From positions 1 through 33,056 of the forward strand of contig CBFICL010000013.1 of NCBI GenBank assembly GCA_965661165.1: a stretch of 33,056 nucleotides of DNA. The letters are read 5' to 3'. Below the pieces are notes generated by a model. The model was not told the origin of the DNA, did no database searches, and was given only the letters and a program-made list of their open reading frames with translations. Below, in pieces: positions 1 through 9,830 of the stretch (position 1 is the stretch's first letter; each line of letters starts with the position of its first letter). The position numbers and the translations under genes were made by a program. Source of the DNA: Hepatobacter sp965661165 (lineage in GTDB: Bacteria > Pseudomonadota > Alphaproteobacteria > Holosporales > Hepatobacteraceae).

Positions 1-413
1 ATCCACGCATACCCACACGCCAACACAACCCAGAAAAGACGGATATCTAAGAAATTTTTTAATGATGTCAATGACATGCGTGTTTTTTGACATAAAAACT
101 TTCTTCATTGTGAATCAATACAGGGTTTTTTGCCAATAAAAATTTTTTAATCAAAGTAGGTCAACGCGTTTTGACAGCATTATGTAATGATTGACTGCTT
201 TGTGACGGCCCTACTTAATGAATAGGGGCCTTAAATGAGGCCGCAGAAAGTGTGCACACCACCGGGGCGTGATCGCTGGGTTTTTCCCACCCCCGCGTGT
301 GACGATCCACATGGGCGCTCTGCACGCGCTGGGCTACACCTGGCGACAGCAACAGATGATCAATGCGCAACCCCCGGTCTTCCTCAAACCCCCGGGTTCT
401 ATAACCCTCTTTA
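1..413. other. Intergenic region downstream of rpoC
   Basis: No convincing gene is visible. The left half (1-235) is AT-rich and holds several small palindromes: ATGTCA-a-TGACAT at 65-77, and GGCCCTA (207-213) facing TAGGGGCC (223-230), a bulged hairpin with a 9-base loop. The right half (235-413) is GC-rich. Close behind the rpoC stop there is a short hairpin, GGGTT-4-AACCC (394-407), but no run of T follows it on the minus strand, so it is only a weak terminator candidate. The AT-rich left part may hold the promoter of a gene outside the window. Small frames here look like shadows. Confidence 0.6.
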
Positions 414-3400
414 TCAGGCTGAATCGTGCTCTGCGGCCTCGACCGCTTCCTGAACAGCTGCAGGCAAAACCTCCTCCTCAGCTTCTATCACAGGCTGCTT
501 GGCCTCCGCTTTCATCTGGCTCATGACCCACCCTGTACCCACAAAAGGCAGGTGACCCACAATCACGCTTTCTTTAAGACCTGACAAGAAGTCAACCTTG
601 CCCCACACAGCGGCTTCTGTAAGCACGCGCGTTGTTTCTTGAAACGAGGCCGCTGAAATAAACGACTGCGTCTGCAGTGAGGCGCGCGTGATCCCCTGGA
701 GCACAGGCACGGCCTTAGCTGGTTGACGCCCTGCGTCTATCATGCCCTGATTGACCTTTTTAAACTCACGTTTATCCACCTGATCACCCACCAAATACAA
801 CGTACCACCCGGATCCGTCACCTCCACTTTTTGGAGCATCTGACGCACAATAATTTCGAGATGTTTATCATTAATACGTACACCCTGAAGACGGTAGACT
901 TCTTGAATTTCACGAATCAAATACGTAGCCAAAGATTCCACACCCATCACGCGCAAGATATCTTGCAACACAGGACTGCCGTCCACAATCACCGTCCCGG
1001 CTTTGACATGATCACCTTCCTGCACCAACACATGGCGACCACGAGGCACAAGATATTCGACAGGTTGCTTTTCTTTATCATCCGGCACCACCAAAATACC
1101 ACGCTTGGTTTTGTAATCTTTACCAAACTCAATCCGCCCGGCACACTCACTGATCACGGCCGGATCTTTGGGACGACGGGCTTCCACAAGCTCGACGATT
1201 CTTGGCAGACCCCCGGTAATATCGCGGTTCTTGGAGGTTTCTCGCGGCAACTGCGCCAACACATCGCCCACGTTAACTTCTGCGCCATCCGACACCTCAA
1301 GCAAAGCATCTGCCGAAAGGAAGTAGCGGGCTTCTGCCCCATTAGAGAGCACCAGCGGTTGCTCGTCCTTATCACAAATGACAATGCGCGGACGCAAGTG
1401 GTTACCCTTAGAGGTTTGACGCCAATCCAGCACCGTGCGCTTAGGAATGCCTGTGGTTTCATCAATGATTTCCCGAAACGAGACATCTTCTTTCAAGTCC
1501 ACAAACCTGACAAAACCACCCTTTTCTGTGATGATCGGCATGGTATAAGGGGCCCACTCCGCAAGTTTGTCGCCCTTTTTCACCTTCGCATCATGAGAAA
1601 CCACCACATGCGCACCATGGGGAAGCTCATACCGGGCCAACTCTGCGCCCTCACCGTCCACAAGGCATACATCCATAGAACGCGCCACCACCACAATATT
1701 TCCTGCAGAATTGGTGACCGTATCTTGCACCTCAAACGCAATGCGACCATCGTGAGAGGCTGTCACTTGAGAATCTTCCGCCGTTTTTTGTGCCGCCCCA
1801 CCTAAGTGGAAGGTACGCAAAGTAAGCTGCGTCCCCGGCTCACCAATGGATTGAGCAGCGATCACGCCCACCGCTTCCCCCACAGATGCCCTGTGGCCAC
1901 GGGTCATGTCACGCCCGTAACACTGCGCACAAATCCCTCGCGGAGCTTCGCAGGTCAAAGCTGAACGTATTTTCACAGCGTCAAGCCCCAAAGGCGCCAT
2001 GCTTGCCAGCACCTTTTCATCCACCATGGTGCCCGCTTTGACCACCACATCACCGGCTTCGTTTTTCAGATCTTCCGCCACCACACGCCCAAACAGACGG
2101 TCTTCCAAGGACGTGAGCACTTCACCCCCCTCCACAACCGCTTGGACCAAAATACCTTCTTGCGTGCCGCAATCTTCCATAAAGACCACACAGTCATGGG
2201 CCACATCCACAAGACGTCGCGTTAAATATCCCGAGTTGGCCGTCTTCAAGGCCATATCTGACAAACCTTTGCGCGAACCGTGGGTTGAGTTGAAATACTC
2301 AAAACCCTTAAGCCCCTCAGCAAAGTTAGAGGTAATGGGATATTCCAAAATATCGCCCGAGTGTTTGGCAATCAGCCCTCGCATGGCGGCAAGCTGACGC
2401 ATCTGGGCCACAGAGCCTCGAGCACCTGAGTGCGCCATCATATAGATCGCATTCATATGGTCTGGGGTTGTATCTTTAGAGAGATTGTTGAGCATGGCAT
2501 CCACCACCTTCTCTGTGCAATCACCCCACGCGTCCGTCACTTTGTTATAGTGCTCACCTTGCGTAATCAACCCATCAAGGTATTGTTGACGATACTCACG
2601 CACCAATCCCCATGTGTCTTGAATGAATTGTTCCTTTTCCTTCGGCACAATCAAATCGTCTTTACCAAAAGACACACCTGAGAGCGTGGAATATTTGAAC
2701 CCAAGAGCCATCAGATCGTCAGCCAAGGCCACCGTGGCTTCTTGTCCACAGGCGCGATACACGCGCTCAATCAACGCGCCCACATCAGCCGAGGTCATGA
2801 CTTTGTTGATGAGGTCAAAAGAAATATCCGGATGCTGAGGCAAAATTTCACCCAAAATCACGCGCCCAGGCGTGGTGGTCACCATACGCCCTGACGACAA
2901 ACGCATAGAGATCAGCGTATGCAAATTGACTTTCTTAGCAAAAAGGGCATGCTCCACCTCGGGCACAGAGCCAAAACACGGCAAGTCGCCCTCTTTTTCT
3001 TGCTCAGCCAACGTCAAGTGATAAAGACCCAGTACCATATCCTTAGACGGGATAATCACAGGGCTGCCATCGGAGGGGCTGAGGATATTGTTGGTGGACA
3101 TCATCAAGATGCGCGCTTCAAGCTGCGCCTCTGTGGAAATGGGCACATGCACAGACATGGTGTCACCATCAAAGTCAGCATTAAACGCCTTACACACCAG
3201 CGGGTGCAACTGAATCGCCTTGCCTTCCACCAACACGGGCTCAAAGGCCTGAATACCTAAACGGTGCAAGGTGGGTGCACGGTTAAGAAGCACAGGGTGC
3301 CCCTTCACCACCTCTTCCAAAATGCCCCACACTTCGGGACGTTCTTTTTCCACAAAGCGTTTAGCAGCCTTGACCGTAGGGGCAAGACCATATTTTTCAA

Positions 3401-4565
3401 GGCGGTTGTAAACAAACGGCCTAAACAGCTCTAAGGCCATTTTCTTAGGCAAGCCACACTGGTGAAGTTTGAGATGCGGGCCCACCACAATCACAGATCT
3501 GCCCGAATAGTCCACACGTTTTCCCAAAAGGTTTTGACGGAAACGACCGTTCTTCCCACGCAGCGACCCCGACAAGGATTTAAGAGGCCTTTTGTTCGCC
3601 CCCACCACAGGACGCCCACGCCGCGAGTTATCTAAAAGGGCATCAGCAATTTCTTGAAGCATGCGCTCTTCATTGCGGATGATGATAGACGGCGCTTTTA
3701 ACTCATAGAGTTTTTTCAAGCGGTTATTACGGTTAATCAAGCGACGGTAAAGATCGTTGAGATCGGCTGTCGCAAAACGGCCCCCATCAAGGGGCACAAG
3801 CGGACGAATCTCAGGTGGAATGACCGGAATGACATCAAGCACCATCCACTCAGGACGTACGCCCGAAGACAAAAAGGCGTTCACCAGCTTTAAGCGCTTA
3901 ATGATTTTCTTGCGCCGCACCTCAGAGTTGACAGAATCCAGCTCATCCATGAGTTCTTGACGTTTCTGCGGCAAATCAAGTTGCATCAACAGCTTTTTAA
4001 GGGCCGCAGCGCCCGTGAGGGCTTCAAAATTTTCCTCGCCATAGTCTCTCTCGGCCTCCACAAACTCTTCTTCAGAAAGAATTTGCCGCGGTTTAAGCGG
4101 TGTGAGCCCGGGCTCAATGACAATATAGGCCTCAAAATAGAGGATTTTATCCAACTCTCTTGTGGTCAGATCAAGAAGCGTACCGATACGGCTGGGCAAC
4201 GACTTGGTAAACCAAATATGCGCCACGGGAGACGCCAGCTCAATATGGCCCATACGCTCACGACGCACGCGAGACAACGTGACTTCCACGCCACATTTTT
4301 CACACACAATGCCGCGAAACTTAATGCGCTTATATTTGCCGCACAAACATTCATAATCCTTCACAGGGCCAAAAATACGTGAGCAAAACAATCCATCCCG
4401 CTCAGGCTTAAAGGTGCGATAGTTGATGGTTTCTGGACGTTTCACCTCACCATACGACCAAGAGCGCATTTGCTCTGGGCTGGCAATAGAGATACGGACC
4501 GCATCAAAGTCTAGCCCCATGGTCTGTGACACATCTTTTTTTGGAGATGGTTTAAGCTGGCTCAT
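414..4565 (-). CDS. rpoC: DNA-directed RNA polymerase beta' subunit
   Basis: Largest subunit of the core RNA polymerase, forming the active-site cleft with RpoB. The protein is about 1383 residues, close to the usual length of about 1400. The N-terminal zinc site is present as C73, C75, C88 and C91. The catalytic Mg-binding motif NADFDGD lies at about 462-468. The second zinc site appears as a Cys in HDCVVFMEDC and the CEAPRGICAQC cluster. The C-terminal DPGGT/QSFISAASFQET region is also typical. The ATG at 4565 is preferred over the in-frame GTG at 4571 because AGGGG lies five bases before the ATG and would abut the GTG. It follows rpoB by 45 bases and is surely co-transcribed. The C-terminal tail is Glu/Ala-rich. 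No frameshift or loss of a key residue is seen. Confidence 0.98.
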   Translation of the reverse strand: MSQLKPSPKKDVSQTMGLDFDAVRISIASPEQMRSWSYGEVKRPETINYRTFKPERDGLFCSRIFGPVKDYECLCGKYKRIKFRGIVCEKCGVEVTLSRVRRERMGHIELASPVAHIWFTKSLPSRIGTLLDLTTRELDKILYFEAYIVIEPGLTPLKPRQILSEEEFVEAERDYGEENFEALTGAAALKKLLMQLDLPQKRQELMDELDSVNSEVRRKKIIKRLKLVNAFLSSGVRPEWMVLDVIPVIPPEIRPLVPLDGGRFATADLNDLYRRLINRNNRLKKLYELKAPSIIIRNEERMLQEIADALLDNSRRGRPVVGANKRPLKSLSGSLRGKNGRFRQNLLGKRVDYSGRSVIVVGPHLKLHQCGLPKKMALELFRPFVYNRLEKYGLAPTVKAAKRFVEKERPEVWGILEEVVKGHPVLLNRAPTLHRLGIQAFEPVLVEGKAIQLHPLVCKAFNADFDGDTMSVHVPISTEAQLEARILMMSTNNILSPSDGSPVIIPSKDMVLGLYHLTLAEQEKEGDLPCFGSVPEVEHALFAKKVNLHTLISMRLSSGRMVTTTPGRVILGEILPQHPDISFDLINKVMTSADVGALIERVYRACGQEATVALADDLMALGFKYSTLSGVSFGKDDLIVPKEKEQFIQDTWGLVREYRQQYLDGLITQGEHYNKVTDAWGDCTEKVVDAMLNNLSKDTTPDHMNAIYMMAHSGARGSVAQMRQLAAMRGLIAKHSGDILEYPITSNFAEGLKGFEYFNSTHGSRKGLSDMALKTANSGYLTRRLVDVAHDCVVFMEDCGTQEGILVQAVVEGGEVLTSLEDRLFGRVVAEDLKNEAGDVVVKAGTMVDEKVLASMAPLGLDAVKIRSALTCEAPRGICAQCYGRDMTRGHRASVGEAVGVIAAQSIGEPGTQLTLRTFHLGGAAQKTAEDSQVTASHDGRIAFEVQDTVTNSAGNIVVVARSMDVCLVDGEGAELARYELPHGAHVVVSHDAKVKKGDKLAEWAPYTMPIITEKGGFVRFVDLKEDVSFREIIDETTGIPKRTVLDWRQTSKGNHLRPRIVICDKDEQPLVLSNGAEARYFLSADALLEVSDGAEVNVGDVLAQLPRETSKNRDITGGLPRIVELVEARRPKDPAVISECAGRIEFGKDYKTKRGILVVPDDKEKQPVEYLVPRGRHVLVQEGDHVKAGTVIVDGSPVLQDILRVMGVESLATYLIREIQEVYRLQGVRINDKHLEIIVRQMLQKVEVTDPGGTLYLVGDQVDKREFKKVNQGMIDAGRQPAKAVPVLQGITRASLQTQSFISAASFQETTRVLTEAAVWGKVDFLSGLKESVIVGHLPFVGTGWVMSQMKAEAKQPVIEAEEEVLPAAVQEAVEAAEHDSA

Positions 4566-4610
4566 TGACACCCCTCACTCTTGATTCTTTTCAACACAAA
4601 AACGCTCATA

Positions 4611-7600
4611 CTATTCAGCTTTTTCAGCATAGGCCTTGGCCTCATTTTCATTCAAAAACTCCATGTTTAACCCAAGCGCCCGCAGCTCTTTAACCAACAC
4701 ATTGAACGAGGCCGGCACACCACACGAAAAGCGTGTGTCCCCTCTGACAATGGATTCATAAGCATTGGTTCGCCCCTCGGTGTCATCAGACTTAATGGTC
4801 AACATTTCTCGCAAGGTATAGGCAGCGCCATAGCCTTCAAGGGCCCACACTTCCATTTCACCCAAACGCTGACCACCCAAATTTGATTTACCACCCAAAG
4901 GCTGCTGGGTGATCAAACTGTAGGGCCCCACAGAACGAGCATGCATTTTTTCATCAATCAAGTGGTGAAGTTTGAGCATATACAAAACACCCACCGTCAC
5001 CTTGCGATCAAAGGGCTCACCGGTGCGTCCATCATAAAGGGTGGATTGACCCGAGGTATCCAGCCCAGCCACATCCAAGGCCTTGCCAATCCCTTCCATT
5101 TTAGCGCCTTCAAACACCGGGCTCATCATGGGCACGCCGCCTGAAAAACCCACCGCCCATGTCAGCAATTCTTCAGAGGAAGCTTTGTCAATCTGCTTCA
5201 CCATATCATGGCGCGGGGCCAAAGCATAAAACTCTTTCAATAAGGCCCTTAACCCCTCAAAATCGAAGGTTTCAGCATCCACCTGCGACGCTAAGAAAGA
5301 TGATAAACGATGGCCAAGCCCTTTGGCCGCCCATCCTAAGTTGGTTTCAAACACCTGCCCCACATTCATACGAGACGGCACACCTAACGGGTTAAGCACC
5401 ATGTCCACCGGCGTTCCATCTTCGAGATACGGCATATCCTCCACAGGCAACACCTTTGAGACCACGCCTTTGTTACCATGGCGCCCGGCCATTTTATCCC
5501 CGGTTTGAAGCTTGCGCTTAATCGCCACAAACACCCGCACCGTTTTGAGCACCCCCGCCGGCAAATCATCACCGCGACGCACGCGCTCCACTTTCTTTTC
5601 AAAGCGCTCATCAATAGCTGTAAGCAAGGGCGCCAGGGCTTCATAACGCGCTTTCACACGCTTTGACACATCACCTTTCACAGGCAGCTTGGCCAACACA
5701 GACACAGACAAAGGCGCCAATACCTCAGCTGTCAATTTCGTGGATGCCTCAAGGTTTTCATGGGCCGCCGTCAACACCTGCCCTTCCAGCAAAGCTCTCA
5801 GCTGCACCGCAAATCCATATTCAAGAATGGATTTTTCAATGTCACGCTCCTTAATCAGCTGCTGAATTTCCATGTTACGAATGGCCATAGAGCGCTCATC
5901 CGCCTCAACGCCCCGACGCGAGAACACACGCACATCCACAACCGTGCCCGAAGCGCCCGCCGGCATCTTAAGGGACGTATCCCGCATATCCACAGATTTT
6001 TCGCCAAAAATGGCGCGCAGCAACTTTTCTTCCGAGGTCATGGGGTTATCACCTTTTGGTGTGACCTTGCCCACCAAAATATCACCGGCTTTTACCTCAG
6101 CGCCCACATACACAATGCCTGACTCATCCAACCGGCCCAACATTTCTTCGCTGATACCTGAGATATCCCGAGTGATTTCCTCACTGCCCAATTTTGTATC
6201 ACGAGCACACACTTCATATTCTTCAATATGGATAGACGTGTAGGCGTCATCCTGCACCAATCGCTCAGAGACAATGATGGAATCTTCGAAACCATACCCA
6301 TTCCACGGCAAAAAAGCCACCGTCACATTGCGACCCAATGCAAGCTCACCCTTATCTGTGGAGGGACCGTCTGCAATCACCTGTCCGGCCGTTACACGAT
6401 CACCTTCCCGCACAATGGGCCGTTGGTTCATGCATGTGCCATGATTGGTTTTTTGAAATTTAGACAAAGCATAGATATCCACGTTGGATGCCTCACCTGC
6501 CGTCACCTCGTCACCCTCTTTGTGCTCGATATCCGCCAACACCACAATAGAGGTGGCATCCACCTGGCTCACCACACCTGCACGACGGGCCATCACCACA
6601 CAGCCAGAATCCCTGGCCACCACACCTTCCATGCCTGTACCCACCAGTGGCGCTTGAGGCTTTAAAAGCGGCACAGCTTGTCGCTGCATGTTAGCACCCA
6701 TCAAGGCACGTGAGGCATCATCATTTTCCACAAAAGGAATCAACGCCGCCGCCACGGACAAAATTTGCTTAGGGGACACATCCACAAAGTCAATGTCCTC
6801 AGGGGCCGTCAACACATATTCACCGTTACGACGACAACTCACCAAATCTTCAGTCAGTTTGCCATTTTCCAAACGCGGCGCATTACCCTGAGCAATGGTG
6901 TAAGAACCCTCATTAATAGCCGATAGATACACCACTTCATCTGTGACATGACCATCCACCACACGCGCATAGGGCGTTTCAATAAAACCATAATCATTCA
7001 CCCGGGCATAAGATGCCATGGAGTTAATCAACCCAATGCTCTGCCCTTCTGGCGTTTCCACAGGACACACACGGCCATAGTGAGTGGGGTGAACATCGCG
7101 CACCTCAATACTGGCCCGATCTTTGGCCAGACCGCCCGGCCCCAAGGCTGACAAACGCCGCTTATGGGTCACCTCTGACAAAGGATTGGTTTGATCCATA
7201 AACTGAGAAAGCTGCGAGCTGCCAAAAAAATCTCTCAACACAGCCGTGAGCGGCTTGGCATTCAACACATTTTGCGGCACCAAATCCTCAGCATCCAGGT
7301 TGCTCATACGTTCCTGGATGGAGCGCTCAAGACGCAACAAGCCCAACTGGTATTGCCCCGACAACATTTCACCCACCGCGCGCACACGACGATTGGAAAG
7401 ACTGTCAATGTCATCAATGACGTCACGGCCATCACGCAAATCAAGTAGCACCTTCACAATGCCAAAAATATCTTTTTTAGATAAAAAATGCTGTTCTTCG
7501 GGCACATCCGTTTTAAGACGCGCATTCATCTTAATACGCCCCACCGCCGAAAGATTATATCGCTCAGAATCGAAAAAGAGGCCATAAAAAAGAGCCGCCG

Positions 7601-8795
7601 CCGATTCAAAGGTAGGTGGATCCCCCGGGCGCAAAATACGATAAATTTCAAACAACGCTTCCTGGCGAGAGTTATTGCGATCTGACATCAAAACGTCTCG
7701 CAAATAGCTTCCACGCTTGACATGATCAATATTCAACACGCCAACACGGGTAATGCCTAACCCCGCGAAATTATCAAGAAGTTCAGCGGTAATTTCGTCC
7801 CCCGCCTCTGCATACACCTCACCGGTGGCTTCATTCAGAAAATCTCTGGCCAAATAATGCCCCACCAAGTCTTTCTTTTCAAACCTCAAAGTGTTAACGC
7901 CAGCATCCACAAGCCCCTTGATGGTAGCCTTTGTCATTTTTTTGCCTTTGGCCGCCAGCACATCCCCCGTCTTGCCATCAATCAATGGCTCAGAGAGCTT
8001 CACGCCACGCCACAAATCAGGCACAAACGGGCATGTGGCATGATCGCCCTCAAGCTCGTAGGTCAATTCATCATAAAAAGCATGCAGGATATCTTCCCTG
8101 GAAAACCCCTGTTGCGATGACACGCCCTCAGCACCATCCACATCAGACAACGCCATCAACAAGGTGGTGACAGGGAACTTACGCTTCTTATCAATGCGTA
8201 CATAAAGCATGTCTTTGGCATCAAACTCAAAATCAAGCCACGACCCGCGAAACGGGCGCACGCTCGCCGAAAAAAGGTGCTTGCCCGACACATGGGTACG
8301 GCCGCGATCATGGTCAAAAAACACGCCTGGAGACCGGTGCATCTGAGACACCACCACCCGCTCAACACCGTTGATCACAAAGGTGGCATTTTTGGTCATG
8401 AGGGGAATATCGCCCATATAAACATCTTGCTCTTTGATGGATTCGATGGCGCGGTGACCTGTTTCTTCATCCACCGACCACACTACCAAACGAAAGGCTA
8501 CACGCAAAGGCGCCGCATAGGTGGCCCCCTTTTTGCGGGCCTCACATTCATCATATTTAGGCTCTTCAAGGACATAGTGGCTAAACTCTAGCTGCGCATG
8601 ACCTGAAAAGCTTTTGACAGGAAAAAAGTCTTGGAAAATGGCCTCAAGGCCTTCCCTCTTCCTTTTTTTAGGATCTACATCCTTTTGCAAGAACCAGTCA
8701 TAAGATTTTTTTTGCAATTCCACAAGATTGGGGAGAGAAGCGATTTCTTTGGCATGAGCAAAACTCAGCCGTGGTAGCGGAGAGGGCAACGACAT
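4611..8795 (-). CDS. rpoB: DNA-directed RNA polymerase beta subunit
   Basis: Second large subunit of RNA polymerase, about 1394 residues. The rifampicin-binding region starts with GSSQLSQFMDQ near residue 525 and carries Asp, His and Ser at the classic resistance positions, so it looks wild type; the usual second Asn after MDQ is Thr. DVHPTHYGRVCP, GDKMAGRHGNKGV and the C-terminal GEMEVWALEGYGAAYTL follow as in the family. The ATG at 8795 is chosen because AAAGGA repeats sit just before it and the protein then starts with MSLPSPLPRLSF; a longer frame to 8852 adds 19 residues unlike RpoB. The genes for ribosomal proteins L10 and L7/L12, normally just upstream, are absent; the upstream neighbour on the same strand is ubiG. 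Confidence 0.98.
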   Translation of the reverse strand: MSLPSPLPRLSFAHAKEIASLPNLVELQKKSYDWFLQKDVDPKKRKREGLEAIFQDFFPVKSFSGHAQLEFSHYVLEEPKYDECEARKKGATYAAPLRVAFRLVVWSVDEETGHRAIESIKEQDVYMGDIPLMTKNATFVINGVERVVVSQMHRSPGVFFDHDRGRTHVSGKHLFSASVRPFRGSWLDFEFDAKDMLYVRIDKKRKFPVTTLLMALSDVDGAEGVSSQQGFSREDILHAFYDELTYELEGDHATCPFVPDLWRGVKLSEPLIDGKTGDVLAAKGKKMTKATIKGLVDAGVNTLRFEKKDLVGHYLARDFLNEATGEVYAEAGDEITAELLDNFAGLGITRVGVLNIDHVKRGSYLRDVLMSDRNNSRQEALFEIYRILRPGDPPTFESAAALFYGLFFDSERYNLSAVGRIKMNARLKTDVPEEQHFLSKKDIFGIVKVLLDLRDGRDVIDDIDSLSNRRVRAVGEMLSGQYQLGLLRLERSIQERMSNLDAEDLVPQNVLNAKPLTAVLRDFFGSSQLSQFMDQTNPLSEVTHKRRLSALGPGGLAKDRASIEVRDVHPTHYGRVCPVETPEGQSIGLINSMASYARVNDYGFIETPYARVVDGHVTDEVVYLSAINEGSYTIAQGNAPRLENGKLTEDLVSCRRNGEYVLTAPEDIDFVDVSPKQILSVAAALIPFVENDDASRALMGANMQRQAVPLLKPQAPLVGTGMEGVVARDSGCVVMARRAGVVSQVDATSIVVLADIEHKEGDEVTAGEASNVDIYALSKFQKTNHGTCMNQRPIVREGDRVTAGQVIADGPSTDKGELALGRNVTVAFLPWNGYGFEDSIIVSERLVQDDAYTSIHIEEYEVCARDTKLGSEEITRDISGISEEMLGRLDESGIVYVGAEVKAGDILVGKVTPKGDNPMTSEEKLLRAIFGEKSVDMRDTSLKMPAGASGTVVDVRVFSRRGVEADERSMAIRNMEIQQLIKERDIEKSILEYGFAVQLRALLEGQVLTAAHENLEASTKLTAEVLAPLSVSVLAKLPVKGDVSKRVKARYEALAPLLTAIDERFEKKVERVRRGDDLPAGVLKTVRVFVAIKRKLQTGDKMAGRHGNKGVVSKVLPVEDMPYLEDGTPVDMVLNPLGVPSRMNVGQVFETNLGWAAKGLGHRLSSFLASQVDAETFDFEGLRALLKEFYALAPRHDMVKQIDKASSEELLTWAVGFSGGVPMMSPVFEGAKMEGIGKALDVAGLDTSGQSTLYDGRTGEPFDRKVTVGVLYMLKLHHLIDEKMHARSVGPYSLITQQPLGGKSNLGGQRLGEMEVWALEGYGAAYTLREMLTIKSDDTEGRTNAYESIVRGDTRFSCGVPASFNVLVKELRALGLNMEFLNENEAKAYAEKAE

Positions 8796-8943
8796 TCCTT
8801 TTCCTTTGCTAAATAACACAAATGGCAGACACGCGCCGCCACGACACAACAACCCGGTGAACCCCTTGTTTTAAGACACAAAAGGCCGAAAAAACCCGTT
8901 CTGAAAAAGAGAGGGAATGTCTAAAAAGAGGTCGCATAGTTAT
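8796..8943 (-). promoter_or_regulatory. Likely rpoBC leader and promoter region
   Basis: This 148-base gap between ubiG and rpoB has no gene. It contains, read on the minus strand, GTGTCTT followed by AAAAC (heptamer at 8873-8879), a one-base variant of the ATGTCTT element found ahead of other genes in the window, and an AT-rich patch close to the rpoB start. Because the usual rplJL promoter context is missing, rpoBC must be served either from here or by read-through from ubiG. The exact promoter boxes are not clear by eye. Confidence 0.4.
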
Positions 8944-9747
8944 CTATCTTAACGATTCTTTTTCATTTTTCAAGAAGGCCGTAAAGTAATTTGTATTTAT
9001 TTTTTTGCAAAAAATCCATGCCTTTTTTCTGGGCGCATAATCAACCCCTTGAACGTCCATGACCTCCCAATTTAAGGTGTCTGCACAATGCGCCAACTCA
9101 CCCGGCGTTAAAAAAGCCTCCCAGGCATGGGTGCCTTTGGGAATCCACCCCAGCACATACTCTGCCAGCCCAATGGCCTTGATGGCCGACGCCACCGTGC
9201 GATTAAGAGTGGACAACAAGCAAATCCCCCCCGGCTTGAGAAGGTGGTCAATATCAGACAAAAAACCTAAGGGGTCCTCTGTATGTTCAATCACTTCAAA
9301 CGCCACAATAAGATCAAACGTGGTGCCCGGGTGCTGCTTGCGATATGCAGCAAGAGACAACGCATGATAGGTGAGATCGAGCCTTCCTTTTTCACCCTCC
9401 TCTTTCGCCCCCACCTTTACCCCGGCTTTTGCTTCCTCTTCAGCCTGGCGCGCGCGCGCGGTATGCACGTTTTGGGGCAACGCATCAAGGCCTGTTACAT
9501 GTGCGCCTTGTCTGGCCAGCGGCTCAGCAAGCAAACCGCCCCCTGCGCCAATATCAAGCACATGCACACCTTGAAGCCACGGGCGCACCAGGCTCTTTTC
9601 CGACCTCTTTTGATGTTTGGCCCACATCGCACGCAGCCAGGATAGCCGAAGCGGCGTAAGCGCGTGCAGCATGCCGAAGGGCCCTTGCTCATCCCACCAC
9701 GCCTCCGCATGATCATGAAAGGTTTGCTCACCAATAATTCTTGCCAT
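8944..9747 (-). CDS. ubiG: Ubiquinone biosynthesis O-methyltransferase UbiG
   Basis: SAM-dependent methyltransferase expected to carry out the two O-methylations of ubiquinone synthesis. Motif I, VLDIGAGGG, lies at about 63-71, followed by an acidic residue at the end of the next strand (VTGLD) and the FDLIVAFEVIEH stretch typical of UbiG. LNRT and the GTHAWEAFLTP region near the end also fit. The start at 9747 (MARIIGEQTF) has AGGG four bases upstream; a second ATG at 9780 would add 11 residues and lacks a ribosome site. The protein is slightly long (about 267 residues) because of a Lys/Glu/Gly-rich insertion near residues 100-122, probably a surface loop. It is immediately upstream of rpoB on the same strand and divergent from lysC. 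Confidence 0.9.
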   Translation of the reverse strand: MARIIGEQTFHDHAEAWWDEQGPFGMLHALTPLRLSWLRAMWAKHQKRSEKSLVRPWLQGVHVLDIGAGGGLLAEPLARQGAHVTGLDALPQNVHTARARQAEEEAKAGVKVGAKEEGEKGRLDLTYHALSLAAYRKQHPGTTFDLIVAFEVIEHTEDPLGFLSDIDHLLKPGGICLLSTLNRTVASAIKAIGLAEYVLGWIPKGTHAWEAFLTPGELAHCADTLNWEVMDVQGVDYAPRKKAWIFCKKINTNYFTAFLKNEKESLR

Positions 9748-9830
9748 GTGCCCTGTTTTCTGAGTAAAGTTAAGCAGCATTATGGGGTCTCTTGTCCCCC
9801 TCGCATACTATCACAAGAAACCATAAAAAG

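Noticed and set aside
723..1805. Long plus-strand open frame of 360 codons opposite rpoC
   Set aside because: It lies entirely antisense to the well-conserved rpoC, is rich in His/Arg/Thr in the way antisense frames are, and has no ribosome site.
9360..9470. Low-complexity stretch in ubiG as a possible repeat element
   Set aside because: It keeps the frame and encodes a Lys/Glu/Gly-rich loop; no exact tandem unit is present apart from a short gc alternation.
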